Shown here in pieces: positions 43,104 through 52,002 of a stretch of DNA of 64,000 nt. Below the pieces are notes generated by a model that did not search any database, was not told where the DNA came from, and worked only from the letters and a program-made list of their open reading frames with translations. The stretch is from Effusibacillus consociatus (lineage in GTDB: Bacteria; Bacillota; Bacilli; Tumebacillales; Effusibacillaceae): positions 1 to 64,000 of the forward strand of contig NZ_JBHSHC010000033.1 of assembly GCF_042652925.1 (NCBI RefSeq), read 5' to 3'. Position 1 is the first letter of the stretch; every line of letters starts with the position of its first letter. Both the position numbers and the translations under genes were made by a program.

Positions 43104-43760
43104 ATGAAGATCAAAAAGTTTATTTCAGTACTTTTAACAGGAGCATTCTTACTTACTTCAGCATCTATCAGTTCTGCTGCACCTGCAAACACTGACAAAA
43201 TTCCATTGACACCACAAGACGAACAGCGAATAATACAAAACATGAAGGAATCAGGAGTTGACGATGCAACTCAAAAGAAACTGATTGGCAAGCTAAAAAA
43301 CGGCGAAAAATGGGACTCTATGAAGCCGGAGTTATTAGAGCAGGCTAAAAAAGAAGTGAATATTACTCCTACGAGCCGAGAAACAAAATATACCTTCCCG
43401 GATGGATCTGCGATAATTCAGTCAATAAGCGGTGGTACTGTAAGTTGCGGAACCGGATATTGTGTTTATACAAACATGAAAGTCAGTGAACAACGTTGGT
43501 ATGTTGGGGGTAGTTTCAAAGCTGATTTTACGATCTTAAATGGTTCCAACGATTATATTTCAAAAGTTTATGATGCCTCAATTTGGTCGTTCGGTACGGT
43601 TAGCAGTGACACATTAACTCTTGACAAATCACAGGAAGATTTGAGTGGGCCAGCACAAGCCACATTGCGATGGGTAGGGTACAATGGAGTTACTTCCGCC
43701 ACATTTATACTAAGACTCAAAGTTGGCGGGAATAACTATTGGGATGAAGCAAACTATTAA
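43104..43760 (+). CDS. Secreted protein, unknown function
   Basis: A 218-residue exported protein. Residues 1-26 are a signal peptide (KKFISVLLTGAFLLTSASISSAA). The mature N-terminal part (IPLTPQDEQRIIQNMKESGVDDATQKKLIGKLKNGEKWDSM) is helical and recalls a secreted Bacillus family of unknown role; the rest is beta-rich with Cys115 and Cys120 close enough for a disulfide (SCGTGYC). AGAGGAGG lies ahead of the ATG. Downstream come a 34-residue membrane peptide and a broken subtilisin within 170 bases, so the three may have been one unit. AT-rich, imported look. Confidence 0.75.
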   Translation: MKIKKFISVLLTGAFLLTSASISSAAPANTDKIPLTPQDEQRIIQNMKESGVDDATQKKLIGKLKNGEKWDSMKPELLEQAKKEVNITPTSRETKYTFPDGSAIIQSISGGTVSCGTGYCVYTNMKVSEQRWYVGGSFKADFTILNGSNDYISKVYDASIWSFGTVSSDTLTLDKSQEDLSGPAQATLRWVGYNGVTSATFILRLKVGGNNYWDEANY

Positions 43761-43808
43761 AAATTAACGGGGGACTTCCCCGTTACAATTTTTAAGGGAG
43801 AGGTCTAT

Positions 43809-43913
43809 ATGGAAGTGGATTTAGGAACAACTATTTATCAGATTACTATTTTGATTGTAATAACTGTGGTTGTAGGTATCGGTCTTATATTATATAAATC
43901 CAGGAAAAAATAA
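43809..43913 (+). CDS. 34-residue membrane peptide
   Basis: MEVDLGTTIYQITILIVIT..., then VVVGIGLILY and a basic end KSRKK: one membrane helix with a positively charged C terminus that should stay inside. AAGGGAGAG lies six bases ahead of the ATG. It sits between the secreted protein and the subtilisin gene. The shape fits small regulatory peptides, toxin-like peptides or accessory subunits; nothing decides between them. Confidence 0.55.
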   Translation: MEVDLGTTIYQITILIVITVVVGIGLILYKSRKK

Positions 43914-43924
43914 AAATAGAAAGG

Positions 43925-45054
43925 GTGGTTACTATCAAACGAATATGCTTTTCTTTGATGTTGGTTCTCTCTCTCATATTCAGTTCAACCAGTTTTGCAA
44001 CTAGCAACCAACCTTTGGAGCCATTTAAAAAGTATTTTGTTGCATTTCATTCTTTCGCTGATGCTGATCTGATCAAAACAAAAAGCGGCAAGATTCATCG
44101 ACAATATAAGTACATCCCTGTGATCTCCGTTGAATTATCGGATACCGCTGTCCAATCTCTCACAAACAATCCGAAGATTGCCTATATTGAGGAAATGGGA
44201 AAGTCGAAGCAAGCGGTCAAGTAGTGACGTGGGGTGTTTCGGACGTTAAAGCACCAGACGTTCAACAACAAGGAATCACTGGTAGCGGGGTTAAAGTCGG
44301 GATTTTAGATACTGGCATTGATTATACTCATGAAGATCTTAGAGTAATCGGAGGGGCTACATTCGTACAAGGGACGACGGATTTTAAGGATGATAACGGA
44401 CATGGTACACATGTTGCGGGAACAGTAGCCGCCTCAAACAATACGGTCGGTGTTTTAGGCGTAGCGCCTCAAGCGGAGCTTTACGCAATCAAAGTGCTAG
44501 ATCGAAACGGAAGTGGCTACAGCGATGTTGTTGCAGGCATTGAATGGGCCATTACAAATCATATGAATGTTCTTAATTTGAGCTTGGGAGGAACTACTAG
44601 TTCCCGAACCTTGAAAGCGGCAGTTGATAAAGCTTATAATTCCGGCATTCTTCTTGTCGCTTCTGCGGGCAACAATGGGTATAGCTCAAAAGGAACAATC
44701 ACGTACCCTGCGGCTTACGTTTCTGTGATTGCTGTGGGGGCTGTGGATCAACAAAACAATCGAACCAGTTTTTCTAGTGTTGGTCGGCAATTAGAATTAA
44801 TGGCTCCCGGAGTTTCTATTCAAAGTACAGTTTTGGGAGGGTATGCGAGCTATAGTGGAACCTCTATGGCCGTTCCACATGTAACTGGCGTAGCAGCTCT
44901 CGTATGGCAAGCTAAGCCGAATTTAACTAATGTTCAAGTAAGAAACATTTTAAACCAAACAGCCGTTTCTTTAGGAGATTCCTTTTCTTATGGAAATAGC
45001 TTAGTGGATGCTTTGGCCGCAGTCAATTATTCGGAGAACATCACTTGCAAGTGA
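43925..45054 (+). pseudogene. Subtilisin-like protease, propeptide and catalytic domain in different frames
   Basis: ORF 43925-44224 encodes a signal peptide and an inhibitor_I9 propeptide (KKYFVAFHSFADADLIKTKSGKIHRQYKYIPVISVELSDTAVQSL). ORF 44224-45054 is the S8 catalytic domain with Asp29 (GILDTGID), His60 (NGHGTHVAG) and Ser214 (SGTSMAVPHVTG), all intact. One base missing near 44193-44197 (GAGGAAATGG) would restore a single protein reading through the junction. The first stop (TAG) overlaps the GTG of the second ORF, so limited coupled synthesis of an unexported catalytic domain is possible. Most likely an inactivated secreted protease gene. Confidence 0.8.
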
Positions 45055-45084
45055 TGGCGGGAAAAAGAAATAGTAGAACATAAC

Positions 45085-45114
45085 GCCTCTGTAGATTCGA
45101 CAGAGGCATTTTTG
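45085..45114 (+). terminator. Rho-independent terminator
   Basis: GCCTCTGT / ACAGAGGC, 7-base loop, ATTTTTG. Ends the protease unit. Confidence 0.85.
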
Positions 45115-45415
45115 CGTTTATTCTCGAATTTCAATAGTCTTAGTGAGATTTTTTAGATATTCGTTAAACAATAATTTTACATTTAATTCCATATACTTTG
45201 CGAGTGGTGACAGCTACGCCGGTACTACCCCTTAATGGTGTTTCTTTAATCCACCTGATATTCCGATTTAACCTCTACAATACAAATCAAATGTATGAAT
45301 CAAATTCCACCCGATAATCCGAAGAGCCAATTTAAATAAAGCTTCTTTCGAAGCACCTTCAAAGAAGAAGAAGGGGCGATTTTTTGAGGAAGCTTTCTAA
45401 GCTGTTAAAAAAGAG
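45115..45415. other. Gene-free stretch ahead of the HesB-like gene
   Basis: No gene or known RNA is visible in these 300 bases; composition is AT-rich at first and changes toward the HesB-like gene promoter. It marks the right border of the accessory island. Confidence 0.45.
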
Positions 45416-45444
45416 TTGTAGGTAACATAAAAAATGTCTATAAT
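45416..45444 (+). promoter_or_regulatory. Promoter of the HesB-like gene
   Basis: TTGTAG at 45416-45421, 17-base spacer, TATAAT at 45439-45444, 46 bases ahead of the ATG. Confidence 0.7.
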
Positions 45445-45489
45445 AATATTTTATATAGTTTGAACGAATAGCAAAGGTGGTTAAATACG

Positions 45490-45795
45490 ATGGCGGAAGT
45501 AACATTTAATAAATTGGCGATTCGCAAGATGCAGGAAGTTTTGAACGGGCCGGAAGCAGCCGGCCAAATGGTTCGCCTGATGGTCGATCATGTACACGGG
45601 GATCATGCGCATTACGGGATTACCCTTTCGAAAAAAACAGCAAACGATGAAGTGGTGGATGTCGGCGGAATTGAGGTTCTGTTAGACAGAAAACAGTTGG
45701 ATTGGCTTGACGGTGTAGAAGTGAAGTACCTTCTGTACCCGAAGGAAGGCTGGAAAATTACAAATCCGAAGAAAAGCAACTACGGCGATCATTAA
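45490..45795 (+). CDS. HesB/IscA-like protein without cysteines
   Basis: A 101-residue single-domain protein of the HesB/YadR fold (FNKLAIRKMQEVLN..., MVRLMVDHVHGDHAHYGITLSKK, VDVGGIEVLLDRKQLDWLDGVEVKYL). IscA/HesB proteins carry three Cys that bind iron-sulfur clusters; here there is none, but there is a His-rich HVHGDHAHYG segment. It therefore belongs to the Cys-less group seen in Bacilli (YneR/YqkB-like) and may not build clusters. AAAGGTGG lies ahead of the ATG. It has its own promoter and is followed by codY. Confidence 0.78.
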   Translation: MAEVTFNKLAIRKMQEVLNGPEAAGQMVRLMVDHVHGDHAHYGITLSKKTANDEVVDVGGIEVLLDRKQLDWLDGVEVKYLLYPKEGWKITNPKKSNYGDH

Positions 45796-46003
45796 TTCTT
45801 GAATTTTAGGAAAAGCCGGCTTAGGATAGAATTGTATCGATTGTTGACGAATCATGTCGGAAGTGTATAATTTTCTCGTTCTTTTTAAACATTTTGTGAA
45901 TTTTTGAAGATTCCGAGAAAAGCGCTTGAAGTTTTTTTCTTTTTGGAATACTTTATATATGGTTGTCCAAAACTTTAAAATTAAGAAAAGCAGGTGACCT
46001 GAA

Positions 46004-46786
46004 TTGCCTCTTTTGGAGAAAATCCAAGAATTTAATCGGCTTTTACAAAAATCGGCCTTACAAGGTGTAGATTTTAAAGAATTGGCAAAATTACTCAGCG
46101 ATATGGTGAATGCAAACGTATATATCGTTGAGAGAAACGGCAAGATTCTCGGTTACGGTCTTGCTGAATACGAATTGACACTCGAATGGAATCAGATCAT
46201 GAACGTGGAGAAACGGTTCCCGGGCGACTTCAACGAATCCTTGTTAAAGTTTGAGGAGACTGCCAAGAACGTTGAGGATAAAGAAGCGCTTTACGTGTTC
46301 TCGAAGGAAGAGAACGAAGTATTCAAGAAGAAAAACATCACGATTGTACCGATCCGTGCAGGCGGACAACGATTGGGTACATTGCTGCTTGCCCGTTTGA
46401 ACAAGCAGTTTACAAATGATGACCTGATCCTTGCCGAATACGGTGCAACGGTGGTCGGAATTGAGATAATGCGGGCGCAGCAAGAAGAGATTCAACTCCA
46501 GGCCCGTAACCGTACGGTTGTGGCAATGGCTCTCGAATCCTTATCCTTCTCGGAGCAGGAAGCGATCCATCATATCTTCCAAGAGCTTGAAGGAAGCGAA
46601 GGGCTGCTGGTTGCAAGTAAGGTAGCCGACCGTGTGGGAATCACCCGTTCGGTAATTGTGAATGCGATCCGCAAGCTCGAATCGGCCGGTGTTATTGAAT
46701 CCCGTTCGCTTGGTATGAAAGGGACTTACATCAAGGTTCTGAATCCACTGTTCCTTGAACAGCTCGATAAACTGCATAACCGGTAA
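46004..46786 (+). CDS. codY: Global regulator CodY
   Basis: A 260-residue GTP- and branched-chain-amino-acid-sensing regulator of nutrient adaptation. The N-terminal GAF domain (about 1-155) binds isoleucine or valine; the linker runs to about 180 and the C-terminal winged helix lies at about 203-250 (ASKVADRVGITRSVIVNAIRKLESAGVIESRSLGMKGTYIKV), which is almost invariant. The start is TTG with a GCAGGTG site. In B. subtilis codY sits behind clpY; here it follows the HesB-like gene instead. Terminator behind. Confidence 0.96.
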   Translation: MPLLEKIQEFNRLLQKSALQGVDFKELAKLLSDMVNANVYIVERNGKILGYGLAEYELTLEWNQIMNVEKRFPGDFNESLLKFEETAKNVEDKEALYVFSKEENEVFKKKNITIVPIRAGGQRLGTLLLARLNKQFTNDDLILAEYGATVVGIEIMRAQQEEIQLQARNRTVVAMALESLSFSEQEAIHHIFQELEGSEGLLVASKVADRVGITRSVIVNAIRKLESAGVIESRSLGMKGTYIKVLNPLFLEQLDKLHNR

Positions 46787-46800
46787 TGGATGTGAACTGT

Positions 46801-46841
46801 AAGCCGTTCGTGGAACCTTTTTTGGTTCTCACGAACGGCTT
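46801..46841 (+). terminator. Hairpin behind codY
   Basis: AAGCCGTTCGTG and CACGAACGGCTT are perfect 12-bp arms with inner GAACC / GGTTC pairing and a T6 loop; only a weak T tail follows. Confidence 0.68.
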
Positions 46842-46911
46842 GTACTTATGATAAGATGGATACGGAGTCGAAGATCGATTATCTTGCGAAAAAAGGGATT
46901 GGTGATATAGA

Positions 46912-48174
46912 GTGTCCACTGCAGCCGCTGACTCACAAATTCGCGATCTGAAACTGGCGCCTCAGGGCCAACTGAAAATTGAATGGGTTGCTGCCCATAT
47001 GCCTTTATTGAACAGCATCAAGGATCAGTTTGAAAAAGAGAAGCCATTTAAAGGGAAGAAGATTACCATCTGCCTGCACCTGGAAGCGAAAACCGCTTAT
47101 TTGGCAAAGGTGGTCCAGGCGGGAGGGGCAGATGTTGCCGTTGTAGCGTCCAACCCATTGTCAACACAGGACGATGTGGTTGCAGCTCTCGTCGATAGCG
47201 GGATCTACGGGTATGCCTGGTATGGCGCAAGCATGGAGGAGTACAAACGACATATTGATCTTGCCCTTGATTTCCGTCCCGACGCAATCATTGACGATGG
47301 CGGAGATCTGGTGTCTACCCTGCACGGAGAACGGTTGGAACAGGCGAAAACAATTATCGGTGGCTGTGAGGAGACAACTACCGGCATACTCCGCCTGCGG
47401 GCAATGGAGAAAGAGGGAAAACTTCAGTTTCCGATGATGGCTGTGAATGATGCGTATTGCAAGTATTTGTTTGATAATCGTTACGGTACGGGCCAGTCGG
47501 TTTGGGATGGCGTTATGCGCACGACGAACCTCGTTGTTTCGGGAAAAACGGCGGTAGTTGTCGGTTATGGCTGGTGCGGAAAAGGGGTGGCGATGCGCGC
47601 GAAAGGTCTTGGAGCAAAAGTGATTGTTACAGAAGTTGATCCGATTAAAGCGGTTGAAGCTGTTATGGATGGATTCGAAGTCATGCCAATGATCGATGCG
47701 GCTCGCGTGGGCGACTTCTTCATAACTGTGACGGGCAACAAAGATTGTATTACGGCTGAGCATTTTTATGTTATGAAAGACGGTGCCGTTCTCTGTAATG
47801 CCGGACACTTCGATGTGGAAATCAACAAAGCGGATTTGGGCGGGATGGCCAAAACGGTGCGCAAGGTCCGCAACAACATTGAAGAGTTCACGTTTGCCGA
47901 TGGCAGGAAAGTTTATCTGCTGGCCGAAGGCCGGCTTGTGAATCTGGCCGCCGGTGACGGGCATCCGGCAGAAGTTATGGATATGACTTTCGCTCTGCAG
48001 GCGCTTGCTTTGCGCCACGTCGTTGAGAATCGGGCAGATCTGCAGCCGAAGGTATACTCGGTCCCGAATGAACTCGACCAGTATGTTGCGCAGCTTCGTC
48101 TCAAAACATGGGGTATTCAAATCGATGAGCTTTCCGAGGAACAAAAGCGTTATCTGGACAGTTGGACGGAGTAG
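46912..48174 (+). CDS. ahcY: Adenosylhomocysteinase
   Basis: A 420-residue NAD-dependent enzyme that splits S-adenosylhomocysteine into homocysteine and adenosine and so removes the product of methylations. Conserved blocks include WVAAHMPLL, LHLEAKTAYL, the GYGWCGKGVAMRAKGLGA NAD site at about 219-236, VTGNKDCI, and the C-terminal LRLKTWGI in place of the HYRY of longer forms. Most Bacilli use the Pfs/LuxS route instead, so its presence is noteworthy. GTG start with a GGTGATATAG site. It is an apparent single-gene unit after the codY terminator. Confidence 0.95.
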   Translation: MSTAAADSQIRDLKLAPQGQLKIEWVAAHMPLLNSIKDQFEKEKPFKGKKITICLHLEAKTAYLAKVVQAGGADVAVVASNPLSTQDDVVAALVDSGIYGYAWYGASMEEYKRHIDLALDFRPDAIIDDGGDLVSTLHGERLEQAKTIIGGCEETTTGILRLRAMEKEGKLQFPMMAVNDAYCKYLFDNRYGTGQSVWDGVMRTTNLVVSGKTAVVVGYGWCGKGVAMRAKGLGAKVIVTEVDPIKAVEAVMDGFEVMPMIDAARVGDFFITVTGNKDCITAEHFYVMKDGAVLCNAGHFDVEINKADLGGMAKTVRKVRNNIEEFTFADGRKVYLLAEGRLVNLAAGDGHPAEVMDMTFALQALALRHVVENRADLQPKVYSVPNELDQYVAQLRLKTWGIQIDELSEEQKRYLDSWTE

Positions 48175-48270
48175 TGCCTAGTCGTGTCCCGTTAGCTTCT
48201 TCTTGCATAGGATGGAATCACCTTCAACAAAGTTTGCGTGCATTTCGACGCGATAGGAGGAATCTGTCCC

Positions 48271-48978
48271 ATGCGGAAGTTAATTGGAGTCACGAGTTCT
48301 GTTCACACGACCCGCTCTGGTGTGGAAGGGATTTTTGTCGGGGATGATTATACGGCAGCCATCGTTGAAGCGGGTGGACTGCCGATGGTATTGCCGATGG
48401 TAACGGATGAAGAGGCTCTTTTGGCTTTGGCTGATCAACTGGATGGACTTCTTCTGACCGGCGGGGTGGATTTGGACCCTGCTTTCTTTGACGAAGAGCC
48501 GATTCCCCAGTTGGGAGAGGTGTCTCCGGTCCGCGATGAGATGGAATGGAAGTTAACGGAAGAATTTCTGAAACGCGATAAGCCGATTTTTGCCATATGC
48601 AGAGGTGTGCAGGTACTTAACGCGGTTGCCGGAGGAACCTTGTATCAGGATCTGGCTGCACAGAGACGCAAAATCGTGCAGCACACGCAGCGTGCTCCGC
48701 GCTGGCATGCCTCCCATCAAGTCTCAATTCTCCCGGGATCAAAGTTGAAAAAGATTCTTCAGGTGGATGTTCTTCGGGTAAACAGCTTTCACCATCAAGC
48801 GATTAGGGATGCGGCACCCGGATTTTTAGTGTCTGCAACTGCGCATGACGGAGTGATTGAAGCTGTGGAAAGCACGAGTCATCGTTATGTATTGGGGGTA
48901 CAATGGCATCCCGAGAATATGTGGCGGCGGAACCCGATTTTTTATAAGTTATTCCAGGTTTTCGTGGATCATTGTTAA
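48271..48978 (+). CDS. Class I glutamine amidotransferase-like hydrolase (C26)
   Basis: A 235-residue gamma-glutamyl hydrolase of the PuuD/C26 family. The nucleophile Cys is in PIFAICRGVQVLN, and the His-x-Glu pair in LGVQWHPENMW; VNSFHHQAI is the typical following block. PuuD splits gamma-glutamyl-GABA, but related Bacilli enzymes have unproven substrates. The start ATG at 48271 has GGAGG ahead with nine bases between; the frame upstream is not used. It follows ahcY by about 100 bases. Confidence 0.85.
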   Translation: MRKLIGVTSSVHTTRSGVEGIFVGDDYTAAIVEAGGLPMVLPMVTDEEALLALADQLDGLLLTGGVDLDPAFFDEEPIPQLGEVSPVRDEMEWKLTEEFLKRDKPIFAICRGVQVLNAVAGGTLYQDLAAQRRKIVQHTQRAPRWHASHQVSILPGSKLKKILQVDVLRVNSFHHQAIRDAAPGFLVSATAHDGVIEAVESTSHRYVLGVQWHPENMWRRNPIFYKLFQVFVDHC

Positions 48979-49008
48979 TTTACGTCACTTTAGGCCCTTT
49001 TATGGAGT

Positions 49009-49851
49009 GTGAACTGGTTGGAATGGTTTGAGAGCATTACAGGCGGTCAAATCGGAATAGGGCACTTGCTGTTTGTGTTCCTGATGATCGCCTTGACTAA
49101 CTTTTTCGATACAACGTCGTATGCTGCGAGGTTGGCAGGAGTCCGGACCAAACAACTGGCAGTCGCAAATTCGTTGTTTGCCATGCTTACCTTCGGTTCA
49201 CGAACCACTACCGCCTTGTATTTGCCGGCGATTGCAGGAATTGCCCAACGGGCGATCAATCAGGGATTTGATCCGTTATTCCCGCTTCAGTTCGTATTAC
49301 TGGGTGCGGCGGTTGGAACGGCGGCGGGCATTGCGCTTCTGCCGGCTACGGATAAGTTTTATGAGTTGGGAATTTCCCGAATGGAACAACAAGGAACCGC
49401 TATAGGTGTTTTTAAGTCATTATGTTTGAAGAAGAGCGGTTTGAGGGATTTGGCCGCGTGTTGGCGGTGGCCGAAATGGAGTATGTGGAAAGGGATCAGC
49501 CTAGCCGGTGTCCCGAAGGATATGATTTTTATGAACGCCATTCTGTATGCCTTCTTTACGGTTGGTTCAATTGCAACTTATTATGCAGGATCCCTTCATC
49601 CTGAAGTGGCTTTGACAGCCACCGGTCTGGCACCCGCGATCAACGCGGTCGGAGCATTCCTGCTGCTGTTTCTTGTGGATCCGCGGGGGGCTATTATTAT
49701 GGACCAGGGGATTCAACGAAAAGTTCCAATGGAAGTTGTCAAATCTTCAATGGTCTATTTGGCTCTGAGCCGGTTCGCCGGAACGGTACTGTCAATTCTC
49801 GTGTTATATCCGGCTGCGTTGTTTGTAGCGTGGTTGGCGAAGTTTTTTTAG
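49009..49851 (+). CDS. Lipid II flippase, Amj family
   Basis: A 280-residue membrane protein with about seven helices and the Amj/YdaH (DUF2837) pattern: TSYAARLAGVRTKQLAVANSLF and SRTTTALYLPAIAGIAQRAI near the start. Amj of B. subtilis moves lipid-linked peptidoglycan precursor across the membrane and backs up MurJ, under SigM control. The start is GTG at 49009 or TTG at 49018; neither has an ideal site. A hairpin follows and the DUF1450 gene converges on it. Confidence 0.82.
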   Translation: MNWLEWFESITGGQIGIGHLLFVFLMIALTNFFDTTSYAARLAGVRTKQLAVANSLFAMLTFGSRTTTALYLPAIAGIAQRAINQGFDPLFPLQFVLLGAAVGTAAGIALLPATDKFYELGISRMEQQGTAIGVFKSLCLKKSGLRDLAACWRWPKWSMWKGISLAGVPKDMIFMNAILYAFFTVGSIATYYAGSLHPEVALTATGLAPAINAVGAFLLLFLVDPRGAIIMDQGIQRKVPMEVVKSSMVYLALSRFAGTVLSILVLYPAALFVAWLAKFF

Positions 49852-49883
49852 ACTTGAATAGCGGCAGATTCTTCGAGGAAGAA

Positions 49884-49926
49884 TTGAAATAGCCACCGCA
49901 AGGCTCCCTTGGGTGGCTGTTTCAAT
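49884..49926. terminator. Terminator between convergent genes
   Basis: TTGAAA-T-AGCCACC / GGGTGGCT-G-TTTCAA around a 13-base loop, between the flippase gene and the DUF1450 gene. Confidence 0.7.
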
Positions 49927-50168
49927 TAAGTCAAAGCTGCCATTTTCTCACGCAGCTTTTCAAGCAGGTCTTCCGGTTTGGATTCGGCAAGAATCTCTTT
50001 GTCGTCAATGATCACAAACGATTTTTTGAAGCATTCCGAACAGTTGCCGAGGCATGCCCAACGGTTTTGGCTTATTTCGGGGAACTCCTGTTTTATGGTA
50101 TCGTACACTACACTCGTGCCGTTGTTTTGAATATTGCTGATACAATATTCAAGTTTTTTGATTGCCAT
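49926..50168 (-). CDS. DUF1450/YuzB-like protein
   Basis: An 80-residue protein with the Cys pattern of the YuzB group: Cys9 (KLEYCISN) and CLGNCSEC in the middle. These small proteins of Bacilli look like thioredoxin-fold iron-sulfur or metal proteins, but no function is known. GGAGGG lies ahead of the ATG. It is upstream-adjacent to nothing on its strand except the DedA gene 29 bases behind it in the same direction (start side), so both may share a transcript. Confidence 0.8.
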   Translation of the reverse strand: MAIKKLEYCISNIQNNGTSVVYDTIKQEFPEISQNRWACLGNCSECFKKSFVIIDDKEILAESKPEDLLEKLREKMAALT

Positions 50169-50197
50169 GTGAGAACCCTCCTGACTGATGTGAAGAA

Positions 50198-50800
50198 TTA
50201 CTTTGCTGTATGGCGTCTAAAGAAGATCCAGGCGATCAGGCCGCAGGCCAGGATCAACATGAGAACCAATAGAATTCGGTTGATTTGGGAGAGTAAGTTG
50301 TCTGCATGTTCTCCGAACAAAACTCCGATCCCCAGCCAAGCTGCACACCAGAACGCAAACCCGATCAAAGACATGAGCAGGAACGTCGGCCACGACATGC
50401 CGCCAATCCCGGCAAAATAGCTGGATAACGTGCGAACGCCGGGCAGAAAACGACCGATAACCAGCACCCAAATGCCGTAGCGTTGAGACAATTTTTCCGT
50501 AAAATAAATGTGTTTTGGCTTCAGTAAGAGGTATCGTCCATGCCGTTTCAGGAATTCGACTCCGTAGGTTCTCCCGATCGCGAAGGCAACCGTTGAACCG
50601 AGCCAACAACCGGCCGTACACCAGAGAAGCGCTTGTACATAGGAGAAATCACCTTTTGAAATCATATACCCATAGAATGCCATGACGGCGTCCCCGGGAA
50701 AGGGGATTCCCAGTCCTTCAAGCAGAAGAGCGGCTCCCATGCCAAGATACCCCGCGTGGTGCACCCATGTCAAGAATGTCTGCCAAAACGATAGAAGCAT
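50198..50800 (-). CDS. DedA-family membrane protein
   Basis: A 200-residue DedA/SNARE-associated family protein. Helices with the motifs EGLGIPFPGDAVMAFYGY, GCWLGSTVAFAIGRTYG and the conserved IGRFLPGVRTLSSYFAGIGGMSW are present. DedA proteins keep the proton motive force and move phospholipids or undecaprenyl phosphate across the membrane. GGGGGAG precedes the ATG. It is likely co-transcribed with the DUF1450 gene downstream. The neighbouring Amj flippase gives an envelope theme, though on the other strand. Confidence 0.88.
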   Translation of the reverse strand: MLLSFWQTFLTWVHHAGYLGMGAALLLEGLGIPFPGDAVMAFYGYMISKGDFSYVQALLWCTAGCWLGSTVAFAIGRTYGVEFLKRHGRYLLLKPKHIYFTEKLSQRYGIWVLVIGRFLPGVRTLSSYFAGIGGMSWPTFLLMSLIGFAFWCAAWLGIGVLFGEHADNLLSQINRILLVLMLILACGLIAWIFFRRHTAK

Positions 50801-50940
50801 TGGAACTCCCCCTTAGTATTGTGGGACATCAGTAAAACCTACAACATGTCCGTGAAATCTATGCCTAAAGTTTGCTGTTTTTTGGGTGGGAATTTTTCTG
50901 CAATAGAGGTATGTACAGAGTCATAGAGAGGAGTATCCAT

Positions 50941-51981
50941 ATGGACGTAGTCTCGCTCGGCGAAATGCTGATTGATTTCGTGCCCGATCGGCGAGGGAGT
51001 TTGGATGAGGTGGAATCGTTTCGCAAGTCGCCGGGAGGTGCACCGGCCAATGTGGCGGTTGCGGTAACCCGGTTGGGTGGGAAAGCTGCTTTTCTGGGCA
51101 AAATCGGCCTGGATCCGTTTGGCCGCTATCTTGTAGAAGTGTTGGAACGTGAAGGTGTGGACACTCGCGGTGTCGTGTTGACCGAGGAAGCAAAAACCGG
51201 GTTGGCATTTGTAGCCTTGGATGAAAGCGGGGACAGGAGCTTTCTGTTTTATCGCGACCCGTCGGCTGACATGCTGTTGAGGGAATGCGAAATCAATGAG
51301 GAAGTGCTGCGGGAAGGGCTTGTGTTTCATTTTGGGTCGGTGACTCAAATCCACCCGGAATCGAGACTTGCGACCCTTATGGCGGCCAAGCGTGCGCGTG
51401 AGTTTGGGAAAATCGTGTCGTTTGATGTGAATCTGCGGCTTCATTTGTGGCCCGGCAAAGAAGAGGCGCTGGAACAGATTCAACGATCCTTGCCGCTCTG
51501 CGATATATTGAAAGTATCGGAAGAAGAGATGGAGCTGTTGGCCGGGACGGACGATCTGATGAAAGGAGCGGAAGCGTTACGGGCATATGGCCCGCGTTTG
51601 GTTCTGATCACATTGGGAGAGAGAGGAACGTATTACCAAACCGCAGATTTGACCGGACGGGTTCCTTCTTTTCGGGTGAAACCGGTGGATACAACAGGAG
51701 CGGGAGATGCATTTGCGGGAGGTTTTCTCCTGCAGATGTGTGATCGGATGCGAGGCAGATCGTTTGATCAGGTGATTGGATTTGAAGAGGAGCTTCGGGA
51801 AGTGATCCGTTACGCCAATGCGGTAGGAGCGTTTACGGTGACCCGCCACGGAGCGATTCCGGCCCTGCCGACGAAAGCGGAGGTATTTGAGTTTATGTAT
51901 GCAGGCAGGGGGAAAATCAACAAAAATAACCCCTTTCCCCGTCCGGAACGAAAGTTCAACGTGTACAAGGAGAAGGGGTGA
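50941..51981 (+). CDS. PfkB-family carbohydrate kinase (fructokinase-like)
   Basis: A 346-residue ribokinase-fold sugar kinase. MDVVSLGEMLIDFVPD is the usual start, SFRKSPGGAPANVAVAVTRLGG the first PfkB signature, and DTTGAGDAFAGGF the second, with catalytic Asp in GAGDAF. The organisation is that of fructokinases and 2-keto-3-deoxygluconate kinases. About 25 extra C-terminal residues (GRGKINKNNPFPRPERKF) extend beyond the usual end. GAGGAG lies eight bases ahead of the ATG. No other sugar gene is next to it. Confidence 0.85.
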   Translation: MDVVSLGEMLIDFVPDRRGSLDEVESFRKSPGGAPANVAVAVTRLGGKAAFLGKIGLDPFGRYLVEVLEREGVDTRGVVLTEEAKTGLAFVALDESGDRSFLFYRDPSADMLLRECEINEEVLREGLVFHFGSVTQIHPESRLATLMAAKRAREFGKIVSFDVNLRLHLWPGKEEALEQIQRSLPLCDILKVSEEEMELLAGTDDLMKGAEALRAYGPRLVLITLGERGTYYQTADLTGRVPSFRVKPVDTTGAGDAFAGGFLLQMCDRMRGRSFDQVIGFEEELREVIRYANAVGAFTVTRHGAIPALPTKAEVFEFMYAGRGKINKNNPFPRPERKFNVYKEKG

Positions 51982-52002
51982 TCGTTCATCCTTTGAAGTT
52001 CA

